Source of the DNA: Anaeromyces robustus
Taxonomy: Eukaryota > Neocallimastigomycota > Neocallimastigomycetes > Neocallimastigales > Neocallimastigaceae
DNA: 14,000 nt
Reading direction: 5' to 3'
NCBI GenBank assembly: GCA_002104895.1
Contig: MCFG01000023.1
Span: forward strand, 126,001 to 140,000
The translations under genes and the position numbers were made by a program. The stretch's first letter is position 1. Every line of letters begins with the position of its first letter. The notes under the pieces are model-generated. The model saw only the letters and a list, made by a program, of their open reading frames with translations, did no database searches and had not been told where the DNA came from. Shown one piece after another: positions 1 through 9,916 of the stretch.

Positions 1-156
1 TATATGATTTATTTATTTTTAACAATGTTATCTTTATCAAGATAGAATAATATAAAAACAAAATTTCTTTATATCATTATATAAAGGAAACTTTTTTTTT
101 TTTTTTTTTTTTTTTTACATTTGGATTATACTATATATACATAAACAAAAAAATGT
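1..156. other. AT-rich 3' flank of the aldo/keto reductase gene
   Basis: No gene is visible here. The stretch lies downstream of the minus-strand reductase gene, so it should hold its 3' UTR and polyadenylation region. A run of 25 T on the plus strand (92-116) begins about 40 bases past the stop codon and reads as a long A run in the transcript direction. It is genomic, and the same kind of homopolymer run recurs across the window, so it need not mark the poly(A) site. Confidence 0.5.
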
Positions 157-1032
157 TTAGTCATATTTAGCAACATTTTCATTATAACCATCAATAATTT
201 TTTCATATTCAGCAAATGGAACTAAGAAATAATATTTAGCAGTATCTAATTTTTTAATTTCTTCCATTTCTTCTGGTGATAATTCAAAATCGAAAATTTC
301 AAAGTTTTCTTTAATATGAACTGGATTACTAGATTTTGGAATAACAATATTACCATATTGAATATGCCATCTTAAAATAATTTGAACATTAGTTTTATTA
401 TACTTTTGAGCTAATTTAGTAAATATTGGTTCATTAATTAAATTTTTATCACCATGACCAATTGGATAATAAGCTTCAATTAAAGTATTATATTTTCCTA
501 AAGCATTTCTTAATTTTTGTTGAGTTTGATATGGATGACATTCACTTTGACAAACAGCTGGCATAACTTTTGCTACCTTTAATAATTCATCTAATTTATT
601 GAAATCTTTATCAAAATTAGAAATACCAATAGCTTTAACTTTACCATCAGCATTTAATTTTTCTAAATCTTTCCAACCACCAATAAAGTCACGCATTGGA
701 TGATGTAATAAAACCATATCAATATAATCTAATTGTAATCTTTTAAGCATTTTTTCAACAGCTTTATAAGTAAGACCTTCACCATATTCAGTTGGCCAAA
801 GTTTAGAAGTAACAAAAATTTCTTCTCTTGGAATTCCACTTTTTTTTATAGCTTCACCAACACCTCTTTCATTAAAATAGGCATGAGCAGTATCAATATG
901 ACGATAACCTAATTTTAAAGCTTCAATAACAGCGTCTTCAGTATTATTATCACCATCAACTAAAAATACACCTAAACCAAATTGTGGAATTTTTACACCA
1001 TTATTTAAAGTTACGTAAGTTTGTTGAGTCAT
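157..1032 (-). CDS. Aldo/keto reductase, bacterial-type, intronless
   Basis: Encodes a complete 291-residue member of the aldo/keto reductase superfamily (COG0656 type), a cytosolic NAD(P)H-dependent (beta/alpha)8-barrel enzyme that reduces aldehydes or ketones to alcohols. The ATG is the complement of 1030-1032 and the TAA of 157-159. The length fits the family, usually about 270-320 residues. The catalytic tetrad is intact: Asp47 and Tyr52 in DTAHAYFNE, Lys77 in TSKLW and His110 in LLHHP. Also visible are GISNF (136-140), the QSECHPY strand (162-168), the cofactor-binding IPKSSNPVHIKENF (231-244) and a helix ending LRW (220-222). No signal peptide or membrane segment is present. AYYPIGHGDK (187-196), followed by INEP, is a signature I associate with a bacterial subgroup (rumen and gut Bacteroidetes, Firmicutes) rather than typical fungal AKRs. 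With the lack of introns, this suggests gene transfer from bacteria. The substrate cannot be read from sequence. The gene stands alone, facing away from the transporter gene across the desert. Confidence 0.96.
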   Translation of the reverse strand: MTQQTYVTLNNGVKIPQFGLGVFLVDGDNNTEDAVIEALKLGYRHIDTAHAYFNERGVGEAIKKSGIPREEIFVTSKLWPTEYGEGLTYKAVEKMLKRLQLDYIDMVLLHHPMRDFIGGWKDLEKLNADGKVKAIGISNFDKDFNKLDELLKVAKVMPAVCQSECHPYQTQQKLRNALGKYNTLIEAYYPIGHGDKNLINEPIFTKLAQKYNKTNVQIILRWHIQYGNIVIPKSSNPVHIKENFEIFDFELSPEEMEEIKKLDTAKYYFLVPFAEYEKIIDGYNENVAKYD

Positions 1033-1140
1033 TTTCCTTAAAATATTATTATTTACAAATTTATTTATTTATTTATTTACTTTTAAAAAGATTTATAAAT
1101 ATAAATAAAAAATAATAAAAAAAAAAAAAATAAAGAGTTT
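1033..1140 (-). promoter_or_regulatory. Likely 5' leader and proximal promoter of the aldo/keto reductase gene
   Basis: This is the sequence directly upstream of the reductase ATG. It is nearly all A/T, with a short ATTT run (about 1061-1078) and an A14 run near 1117-1130. In transcript sense the ATG follows AAAATGACTC, an A-rich context with a purine at -3. No TATA box or binding site can be named with confidence, because such motifs occur by chance throughout sequence of this composition. Position is the only evidence. Confidence 0.35.
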
Positions 1141-1650
1141 GTTTTTTAATTCATATTTATAGTAAATTCAAAAAAAAATCTTTATAATTACTTAGTAATT
1201 TAATTTTAAGGTTTTATCCAATAAAATTATTTGTAAACTAATAAAGTTTATTTGCTTAATTTTTATTTGTCACAGAAATAATGAAAGGGAAAAGAAAAAA
1301 AAAGACAAGTAAAGTGTAGTATTTTATTATTATATTATTATTATTTTTTTTTTTTTTTTTTTGATTCATATAAATACAAATTAGTATTAATTAAAATGGA
1401 GGATATATTAAAAATAAATATCAATATATTAATATATTAATATTAATATAATATATTAATGTATAATACATTTCTAAATATTTTATATATATTTATTAGT
1501 TATATTTATATTTATATTTATATTTATATTTATATTTATATATAAGCCATACACACAAAAAAAATTTTTTTTCTAAATACATACATACAATTATTAATAA
1601 GTGGAATATAATCCGTTTTTTTTATCTCCATTTTTATTCAAAAATGTTTC

Positions 1651-1693
1651 CATTTTAATACAATAAATCATTTTAATACAATAAATCATTTTA
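1651..1693. repeat. 18-bp tandem repeat, about 2.4 copies
   Basis: The unit CATTTTAATACAATAAAT starts at 1651 and 1669 and partially again at 1687. The first two copies are identical, so the duplication is recent or maintained. No function is suggested. Confidence 0.8.
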
Positions 1694-1760
1694 GTTCTAT
1701 ATAAAATATTTTATTATATATAATAGACTTGAAAAAAAAAGTTTATATATAATTATGTAT

Positions 1761-1793
1761 ATCATTGTTATATCATTGTTATATCATTGTTAT
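1761..1793. repeat. 11-bp tandem repeat, three copies
   Basis: ATCATTGTTAT starts at 1761, 1772 and 1783. It is a short minisatellite in non-coding sequence. Confidence 0.8.
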
Positions 1794-2083
1794 ATAATGG
1801 TATAATTATGAATAATTATGTATATTATTATTGTAAAAATTATGAATAATATATAATGTTCTATGATATAAAGAAAAGAAAAGAAAAGAAAAAACATTTT
1901 TAATTATTAATGAATTATAATATTTATAATATTTATATAAATATTGTTTTTTAAAAAAATGAATAAATTAAAACCATATTAAATGTAAATACATGTACAT
2001 AATAAATTATACATTTTTTAAAGGAAAACGATATATAAAGTTAAACAAATTAATAAAATTGAACTATAGTTCATTTTTATTAA

Positions 2084-2088
2084 TTTGT

Positions 2089-2132
<44 letters not shown>

Positions 2133-2140
2133 ATTCATTT

Positions 2141-2176
<36 letters not shown>

Positions 2177-2244
2177 ATTCTTTTTTATTTATTTATTTAT
2201 TTATTTATTTAAATTCTTTTTTATTTATTTATTTAAATTCTTTT

Positions 2245-2328
<84 letters not shown>

Positions 2329-2330
2329 AT
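2084..2330. repeat. Compound ATTT / ATT microsatellite
   Basis: From about 2084 to 2280 the sequence is a TTTA tetranucleotide array, broken four times by an AAATTC(A/T)TTTTT element that recurs in nearly the same form. The block of array plus interruption has therefore itself been duplicated. From about 2280 to 2327 it switches to a pure TTA trinucleotide array of about 15 units. An open frame over this segment would read as Phe-Ile-Tyr-Leu repeats and then poly-Tyr, the trivial translation of the repeat, so I do not call it a gene. Confidence 0.93.
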
Positions 2331-3568
2331 TTCTAATAAAAAGCTTTTATATTAAAATAATTAATAAAGAGTTATTTACTTTTTTTCATAATATTAATAT
2401 TAAATTGTAAATAACTACTTATTAATTATTTACCTAATTATTCTATTAATATTAGTCATTTTAATAATAATAATAATATATTCAATAAATTATTTAAAAT
2501 TATATATATATTTTTAACTCAAATATTAAATAAATCTTTATTACCAAACTCTAATTCTTCGCGTTTACTATAACAATTTTTATCATTATCTTTTTCTATT
2601 TTATTTTTTATTTAATAGATATATTCATCAAAATTAATTATATAATATAATTATTTAAATCTTTAAGGAATTTCATAATTATTAAAATATTGTTCAAACC
2701 AATATCTTATATATCATTTCTTTAATATAAACCAATAGAATATTTTATCTCTGCAAATACTATTAAATTAACCTAGATTTTTTATTAGCATGTATAAAAA
2801 TATATAATATTACGTTTAAGTATTTTTAAAATATGTTTTAAATTTATTAAAAAAAAAAAATGGATAAAATGGTCTAATACGAAAATCTCTGAAACAATAA
2901 TAGTTTTCAAAATATCATATAAATTATATATGTTATAATAGATTATAACGCTTTGATATTTCTTTCATGTTTGGTTAAATTAATATAATGTTTTAAAAAA
3001 AAAAATCAAATTCAATAATAAAAATAAAAAAAAATAATATTATTAAAATATTATTATATGGCATTATGTCATTAAAGTATGATTATATATATCGAATAAA
3101 TAATAGAATGAAATAAAATATTTTAATATTTGTTTAGATATATAAAAATATTAAAATAATTAATTCTTATCAACAACTTTATTAATAATATATTTATATA
3201 ATAATATTAAAAATATATACTCAACTTTACTTTTTTTTCCTTTTTTTTTTTTTTTTCAATATTTGAATTTTAGCATCTATATTAATTATCGTTTTTACAT
3301 ATATTAAAATATATTTCTGATTCATTAAACATGTATCTAGAATATAAATTCATATTTTATATTTTATTATTTTATATCCATATAGGAATTTATATAAAAA
3401 TTTTCCATTTAACGAAAGAATATATTTTCTTTATTTAAATAGAAAAAAATGATTTATATAACATTAAATTATTATATATATATATTTTAAAGCACACCAT
3501 TTGTGCATTTACTTTATTAAATTTAAATTATTTATATAAAAATTCAATGCTATATAAATCATTTTTTA

Positions 3569-3599
<31 letters not shown>

Positions 3600-4203
3600 T
3601 TAGATAAAAAATTATTATATTAAATTACATCTATATTATTAAAAGTATGATTCCTAAAAAATTATTTAAAAGTATATTTTTATACCAATATCAAATATAT
3701 AAATATATTTTTAAAAAAAAAATTACACTTTCCAACTTTTCTAGTAATGTCTTTTTTTTTTTTTTGTTTTTAATAAATAAATATAAATCAATAATTATTA
3801 GATATTTATACAAATTAAACTATTTTTATATTTTATTCTGTTATAAAATATAAAATAAAAAAAATTTCATATTTAATAGTTTATTAAAAAATAGTAATAT
3901 AATTTAGGTTATATTTGTATAGTGAATAATTCACTATTAGTTATAAAATATATTAGGTGACATAAAACTTTAATATTTAAAACTACATTATTTAAAAAGT
4001 ATTCAGCAACCTATTACTATAAATTTAGGGTTAGTTAGGTAAATTATGTAAAGATGATGATAATATGAAAAAAAAAGTTATAAATCATAATAGTGTTAAG
4101 TATATCCAATTGATTATGGAATTTTATGCATTGATTTAAATGTGTATAAAATAAGCTTAAATATGTATTTTTACATATTCTTTATTTTTACATTATATAT
4201 ATA

Positions 4204-4242
<39 letters not shown>

Positions 4243-5174
4243 CATAATTAATTAATATTATAATATAATAATATCAGATATAATATATAATATATAATTT
4301 AAAGCAAAAAAAAACTTTATAATAAATAAATAATAAACAATAAATAATAAATAATTTATTTCTGTTTATTTCCTTCTTTGATTTTTTTTTTTTGGTAGAG
4401 AAAATAATAGTAATTTATACAACATAAATATAAAAATATATATATATATATAATATAGTTATTTAGAAAAAAAAAAAAAAGATTACAAATAGAACTTTCG
4501 TAAATGTTTATTTTTGAAAATTGTACTTTATAATATATAAAAGTTATTACTTTAGAACATCTTAGTATATTGTAAGAAAAAAAAAAGTTATCATGTTGAC
4601 ATATAATTCCTATATTATTCAAAAAAGGAATGTTTGAATAAAGAAAATTTTATTTTGTATTGAATATTGAATAATATATAAAATTCATCACCTAATTATT
4701 GACATTAATGTTTAATGGCTGATTTTAATAATTTTTTTCTTTATATGGGTTCTTATTTAACTCTTATTTTAGGAAAGAAAGTGAAATTTATAGGATAGCA
4801 TAAGCAATTTAAAAATGATTATATAAATTATTAGTGTAACTTTAAAGATAATCAAATCAAAAAGTGTAAAAAATTCAAATTATTTAATCATCTATATTGT
4901 AATATATATGAAATAAATATAGTTTTAAGTAATCAATAAGAAATAAATATGAAATAATAATTATAATAAAAATAATGCTCTAAAAAATACCATATTGTAA
5001 ACAAGAATGATATAATGTTAAAAACTAGTTACAAAATAATTTAAGATAATTATTAAATATAAAGTTTCCCCATTTTTATATTTAAAAAAAAAATTAATTA
5101 ATTATAATTAAAAAATAGGTGATAATAAATAATAATATTAAACAATAATAATAATGAAAAAAAAATATTATTAA
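2331..5174. other. AT-rich gene desert, first part: homopolymers and no supported gene
   Basis: Nearly 2.9 kb without a recognisable gene. It holds a T run at about 3240-3256, T27 (3570-3596) and A37 (4205-4241, the longest homopolymer in the window). Two modest open frames (3647-3853 plus, 4356-4622 minus) translate to Ile/Tyr/Phe/Lys/Asn-rich peptides with long Phe runs, as expected by chance at this composition. Some parts (about 2540-2580, 2860-2970, 3900-4140, 4680-4860) are less monotonous and could be decayed sequence, but I recognise no protein motif in any frame. A small 9-bp palindrome with a one-base centre lies at 3919-3937. Confidence 0.55.
4205..4241. repeat. A37 homopolymer run
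   Basis: Thirty-seven consecutive A residues in non-coding sequence, the longest homopolymer in the window. It could be the tail of an old retroposed transcript. The bases just upstream show no gene-like content and I see no flanking target-site duplication, so simple slippage expansion is equally likely. Confidence 0.9.
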
Positions 5175-5286
5175 AAGAAATTATGAAATAGAAGATCCTC
5201 CTTGAAAAATTAAAATTCTTGTAAATATAAAAGAATTGTTCCATGAAAGATATTATTGTAAATTAGAAAAAATCAACAGAAACAAG

Positions 5287-5774
5287 AAAATATCACTACT
5301 ATTATTATTACTACTATTACTACTATTATTATTATTACTATCACTACTATTATTATTATTACTATCACTACTATTATTATTACTTCTATTACTACTATTA
5401 TTATTATTACTATCACTACTATTATTATTACTATTATTACTACTATTACTACTATTACTATTATTACTATTATTACTATTATTATTACTACTATTACTAC
5501 TATCACTACTATTACTATTACTATTATTATTATTATTAATAGTAATAATTGTAATATATATTTAATTATTACCATAATAAATACAATGAAATATTTATTA
5601 TTACTACTTATTATTATTATTATTAGTATTAGTATTATTATTACTACTTATTATTATTATTATTATTATTATTATTAGTATTAGTATTATTATTAATACT
5701 TATTATTATTATTATTATTTATTATTATTATTATTATCAATTATTATTTATTATTATTATTATTTTTATTATTA

Positions 5775-5814
<40 letters not shown>

Positions 5815-5827
5815 ATTATTATTATCA

Positions 5828-5862
<35 letters not shown>

Positions 5863-6093
5863 TTATTATTATTATTATTATTATTATTATTAGTATTAGT
5901 ATTATTATTAATACTTATTATTATTATTATTAGTATTAGTATTATTATTAATACTTATTATTATTATTATTATTATTTATTACTATTATTATTATTTATT
6001 ATTATTATTATTAACTATTATTATTATTTATTACTATTATTATTATCAATTATTATTATTATTATTATTATAAATATAGTTATTATTATTATG

Positions 6094-6128
<35 letters not shown>

Positions 6129-6357
6129 TTATTATTATTATTATTATAATTATTATTATTACTACTACTTATTATTATTATTATTATTAACTATTATTAT
6201 TATTAACTATTATTATTATAAATATAGTTATTATTATTATGATTATGATTATTATTATTATTATTATTATTATTATTTAATTATTATTATTTAATTATTA
6301 TTATTATTATTATTATTTAATTATTATTATTTAATTATTATTATTATTATTATTCAT
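5287..6357. repeat. Long compound ATT/ACT trinucleotide array, about 1.07 kb
   Basis: Almost every base belongs to a trinucleotide pattern. In the first part (about 5290-5540) ATT alternates with ACT and an occasional TCA, so the plus strand has no G for about 250 bases. The later part (about 5590-6357) is mostly ATT tracts separated by CTT, CAA, AAC, TAG and TAA interruptions. Higher-order copies exist: a 40-bp block with TAGTATTAG and AATACTT starts near 5891 and 5931, with a diverged copy near 5667, and a block with TAAATATAGT starts at 6071 and again at 6219. Long open frames on both strands (poly-Leu on one, Ile/Val on the other) are artefacts of the period of three. Confidence 0.95.
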
Positions 6358-6480
6358 TATCAATTTTATTTAGTATCCATCATTTTCAATTATTCATTAT
6401 TTGTAATTAATAATAAAAATACAAATTACAAATTACAAATTACAAATTACAAAAATGATGGATGGATAATTTAATTCTTT
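6358..6480. repeat. Nested inverted repeat enclosing a 7-bp tandem repeat
   Basis: The outer arm TATCCATCATTTT (6374-6386) is matched in reverse complement at 6452-6468, apart from a 4-base expansion (GATG to GATGGATG) in the right arm. Inside it, ATTTGTAATT (6399-6408) is the reverse complement of AATTACAAAT, which recurs in a run of four ACAAATT units starting at 6421, 6428, 6435 and 6442. A transcript could fold into a long hairpin with several pairing registers. It stands out from the low-complexity sequence on both sides. It could be the remnant of a small inverted-repeat element. Confidence 0.7.
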
Positions 6481-8440
6481 GGTATTTTTTTTATTTTAAT
6501 TTTTTTATTTTATTTTATTTTACATTTTTTCAATTATTACAATAAAATAAATAAAAAAAAAATTTTTTTTTTTCATTTTTTTATTAATTATTTTTACCCA
6601 CAGAAATTTTTTTTGTTCATCCAAGATAAAAAAAAAAAATAAAAATAAAAAATTTTTATTATTATTTTTTATTTTTATTTTATTATTATTGAATAATATT
6701 TTAATATATTTTTATTATATTAATAATATACTATACAATATATTTTATTCCATTTATTTAATATGACTTAATATGTCAAATGTCTAAAAAAAATTCTTTT
6801 TTTTTTTTTTTTTTATTTTACATTTTTTACATTTTTTTGTTCGAAATAAAAAAAATTTTTATATAAATAAACTTTGTTTTAACATTACACAAAATTACTT
6901 AATAATTACTTTTATGTCATAATCCATATATTATAAGTCAATTCATAATATATAAAATTTATACCAAAAATGTTTAATCTTTTAGTGTAATCAATTATAT
7001 ATTTATTATATATTTATTATATATAAAAAATATATTATAATATATTAATTTATTTATAATCATTTTAAAGTTTTTATTCAATTTATAATGAATGAATGAA
7101 TGAATAATTTTTTAATTAAGTTAAAAATTTATGGATTATTTACTTATTGAGTAATTAAATGGATGTTTCAATATTTATATATTATCAATGCATTGTAATA
7201 TATTAGAAGATATTAAATAGTTAAATTTTTTTAAAAAAAAAAAAAAAAAGGAAAATGGAAAAAGAAATAAAAATAAAAATAAAAAAAATAGAAAAGAAAA
7301 AGTGAACACATTTGAAAAGATAGTTAAATAAAATAAAATAATATAATATAAAATAAGAATGATTTAAAATTTTTATTTTTTATTTTTATTTTATTTTATT
7401 TGGTAGAATAAAGTCATAAATCATGTAGAATAAATATTTTTATAAAATAATAATTTAGTAATAAATAAATGGTTTTATTATATATAAACATAAAATAATA
7501 TTTTATATTTTTTTTTATATTTTTTTTATAATATTTTTTATAACATTTTTTATATTTTTTCATATAATTTTATTCATTTTTATTCATTTTTATTTATATT
7601 AAAAAAAGAAAAAATTATACAAGTAACATCATATATTAGAATATATTACAATATATCTTTAATAAATTAAAATATTTTTAAACAAAAAAAAATAAAAAAA
7701 AATAAAAAAAATAAAAAAAAAAACACAAAAAATAAAAATTAAAGGATTTTCAATATTTAAAAATTTTTAAAATAAAGATGTAAAACTTTATTTATTATTC
7801 TAATTTTTGAACATAAAAAATAAATGGATAAATAAATAGATAAATAAATAAATAAATAGATGGATAAATAAATAGATGAATTAATAAATATTATACAATT
7901 ATTAGTTATAATAAAAATTTCTATAAAAACAAATCATTAAAATAATAAATTAATAATATTATATAATCATGATTAATATATACAAATATATTATAATATA
8001 TAAATAATAAAATAAAATATTATTTAATTAATAATATAAATAAATAGAATAAATAAATAAATAGAATAATAAATAAAATAAATAATTAATAATTAATAAC
8101 TTTATTTATATTAATATTGAAATAATATAAATAATTTTTTTTTATTATTTATTATTAATTAATTGAATAATTTTTCTTTTTTTTTATATATAAAACTAGA
8201 TAATTCTTTCATTCTTTTAAAAGAAAATAAAATTGAAATTTTAAATCTTTATTTTAAAAAAAATAAAGAAGGAATTATTGTTTAGAAAATAAATATAAAA
8301 AAATAAAAAAAAAAAATAAAAAAAAATAAAATAAAAAAACAATAGAAAAAGAATTTTAAAAAACTAAAAAAAAAAAAAAATATAGATAAAAAATTTATAT
8401 AGTCTTATAATAGTTTTTTAATTTTGTATTACTATAATAT
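6481..8440. other. AT-rich gene desert, second part: no gene seen
   Basis: About 2 kb of A/T-dominated sequence with no supportable gene. It contains T18 (6797-6814), A17 (7233-7249), an AATG run (about 7088-7106), AAAAAAAAT-type arrays (about 7683-7720), and AAAT/GATA tetranucleotide mixtures (about 7816-7885 and 8036-8090). Every frame is closed at short intervals. Confidence 0.6.
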
Positions 8441-8453
8441 TTAGGAACATACA

Positions 8454-8527
8454 TTAACATTCTTTTAACTACATACTATAACACATTTTAACATTCTTTT
8501 AACTACATTCTATAACACATTTTAACA
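8454..8527. repeat. 34-bp tandem repeat, two full copies and a partial third
   Basis: The unit runs from TTAACATTCTTTTAACTACA to TATAACACATT. It starts at 8454 and 8488, with a partial third copy at 8522. The two full copies differ by only a couple of bases. It lies about 420-500 bases upstream of the transporter ATG, so it could be promoter or leader sequence, but nothing in it resembles a known binding site. Confidence 0.85.
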
Positions 8528-8756
8528 ATTAATCGAAAATTCAAATGTATTGAATACATTTTCAAAAAAAAAATAAAAAAAAAAGAAAAAAAAACAATAA
8601 ATATAGTCATATAAAAAGAAAAAAACTATTTTTTTTTTAATTTTAATAATTTTTTTAATTTTTATAAAAAATTTCTTTATTAAGAAATCTTTTAATTATA
8701 TTAAAAATAATAATAAAAATACCATTTTTTTAATTATAATTAATAACAAAAATTAA

Positions 8757-8758
8757 TT

Positions 8759-8799
<41 letters not shown>

Positions 8800-8800
8800 T
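8757..8800. repeat. AAT microsatellite upstream of the transporter gene
   Basis: About 13 consecutive AAT units in the probable promoter or leader of the transporter gene, about 150 bases before its ATG. No function is implied. Confidence 0.9.
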
Positions 8801-8829
8801 CCACAAATAAAAATTTAAAATAACAAAAA

Positions 8830-8903
8830 TTTCAAATATTAAAAAATTTCAAATAACAAAAAATTTCAAATAACAAAAAATTTCAAATAACAAAAAATTT
8901 TAA
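8830..8903. repeat. 17-bp tandem repeat in the transporter leader
   Basis: The unit TTTCAAATAACAAAAAA starts at 8830 (with an ATT variant), 8847, 8864 and 8881, and a diverged fifth copy begins at 8898. The array ends just before an in-frame TAA at 8901-8903 and about 46 bases upstream of the ATG, so it probably lies in the 5' UTR or core promoter. It is A-rich and would leave a leader largely free of stable structure. Confidence 0.85.
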
Positions 8904-8948
8904 TATATACATAATAAAAAAGTTAAATACTTATTAAAATCAATAAAA

Positions 8949-9828
8949 ATGAGTGAAATAACCTACAATAATAATGACGTAAAAACTATCAATGTTGGTA
9001 GTGATAATTCTAGTTCAGTAGCTGTTGATATCCAAAATATGAAAAAAACAGAAGATTCACTTAGAACAAATGTACCTGAAGGTGTAAATCCAAAATCTAT
9101 GCCATTAAATATGGGCCCACCAAAAGATATTCCAAAAGGTATGGGTCCACCAAAAGGTATGCCAATTTGTATGGCACCACAAAAAGATATTCCAAAAGGT
9201 ATGGGTCCACCAAAAGATATTCCAAAAGGAATGGGTCCACCAAAAGATATTCCAAAAGGTATGGGTCCACCAAAAGGAATGGGTCCACCAAATGGCATGC
9301 CAATGGGTATGGCTCCACCAAAAGGAATGGGTCCACCAAATGGTATACCAATGGGTATGGGTCCACCAAAAGGAATGGGTCCACCAAATGGCATGCCAAT
9401 AGGTATGGGTCCACCACCAATGATGAATCCTGATTATGTTGCAGTTAAATTATCAAAAGTAAATATAATAAATATATATATAAAATTCATAATTTTTTAT
9501 TTAATTATCAATATATGAGTTTTTGTTTTTATATTTATTTTTCTTTAATTATCAATATAAAAATTTTATAACATTATATTACATTATATTATATACATAA
9601 TATTAATTTTTTTTTTTAACCTTTTTTATAAAATAAATATTAAATAATATAATTATTGCTTTTGATAGAAACATTTTGTTCTTGTAATGATTTCATTGAG
9701 TAAGAAAATAATTTAAAATTCTATATTTTTTGTCATTTAAATAAATCCAAATAAATTATTAAATAATTTAAAATTCTATATTTTTTATCATTTAAATAAA
9801 TTCAAATATATTATTAATAATGTTAATC

Positions 9829-9916
<88 letters not shown>

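Larger units (their letters stand above)
1141..2083. other. AT-rich intergenic stretch with short tandem repeats, no gene seen
   Basis: No open frame here resembles a protein. The segment holds a T19 run (1344-1362), a TATATT hexanucleotide array of about seven units (about 1501-1543), an 18-bp unit repeated about 2.4 times (1651-1693), an 11-bp unit ATCATTGTTAT repeated three times (about 1761-1793) and an AAAAG run (about 1871-1891). All look like slippage products in neutral sequence. Confidence 0.6.

Noticed and set aside
1993-2328. Open frame on the plus strand reading as Phe-Ile-Tyr-Leu repeats and poly-Tyr
   Set aside because: It is the translation of an ATTT and then an ATT microsatellite. 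No start context, motif or non-repeat domain supports a gene.
3647-3853. Plus-strand open frame of 68 codons
   Set aside because: Rich in Ile, Tyr, Phe and Lys with a poly-Phe stretch from a T run. Composition matches the surrounding non-coding DNA rather than the two real genes.
4356-4622. Minus-strand open frame of 88 codons
   Set aside because: The first 45 residues look a little protein-like, but the rest is Phe, Ile and Tyr runs from homopolymers. No motif, and no splice partner found.
5236-5575. Overlapping open frames on both strands (poly-Leu on plus, Ile/Val-rich on minus)
   Set aside because: A trinucleotide array has no stops in favoured frames. Both frames are artefacts of the ATT/ACT array.
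6091-6294. Open frame of Ile, Tyr and Leu runs
   Set aside because: It lies wholly inside the ATT array and has no non-repeat content.
8963-9433. Open frames opposite and out of frame with exon 1 (Pro/Ile/Gly-rich, Leu/Val/Pro-rich, Ser/Thr/Lys-rich)
   Set aside because: They are shadows of the 30- and 48-bp coding repeats. The sense frame leads correctly by splicing into an MFS protein.
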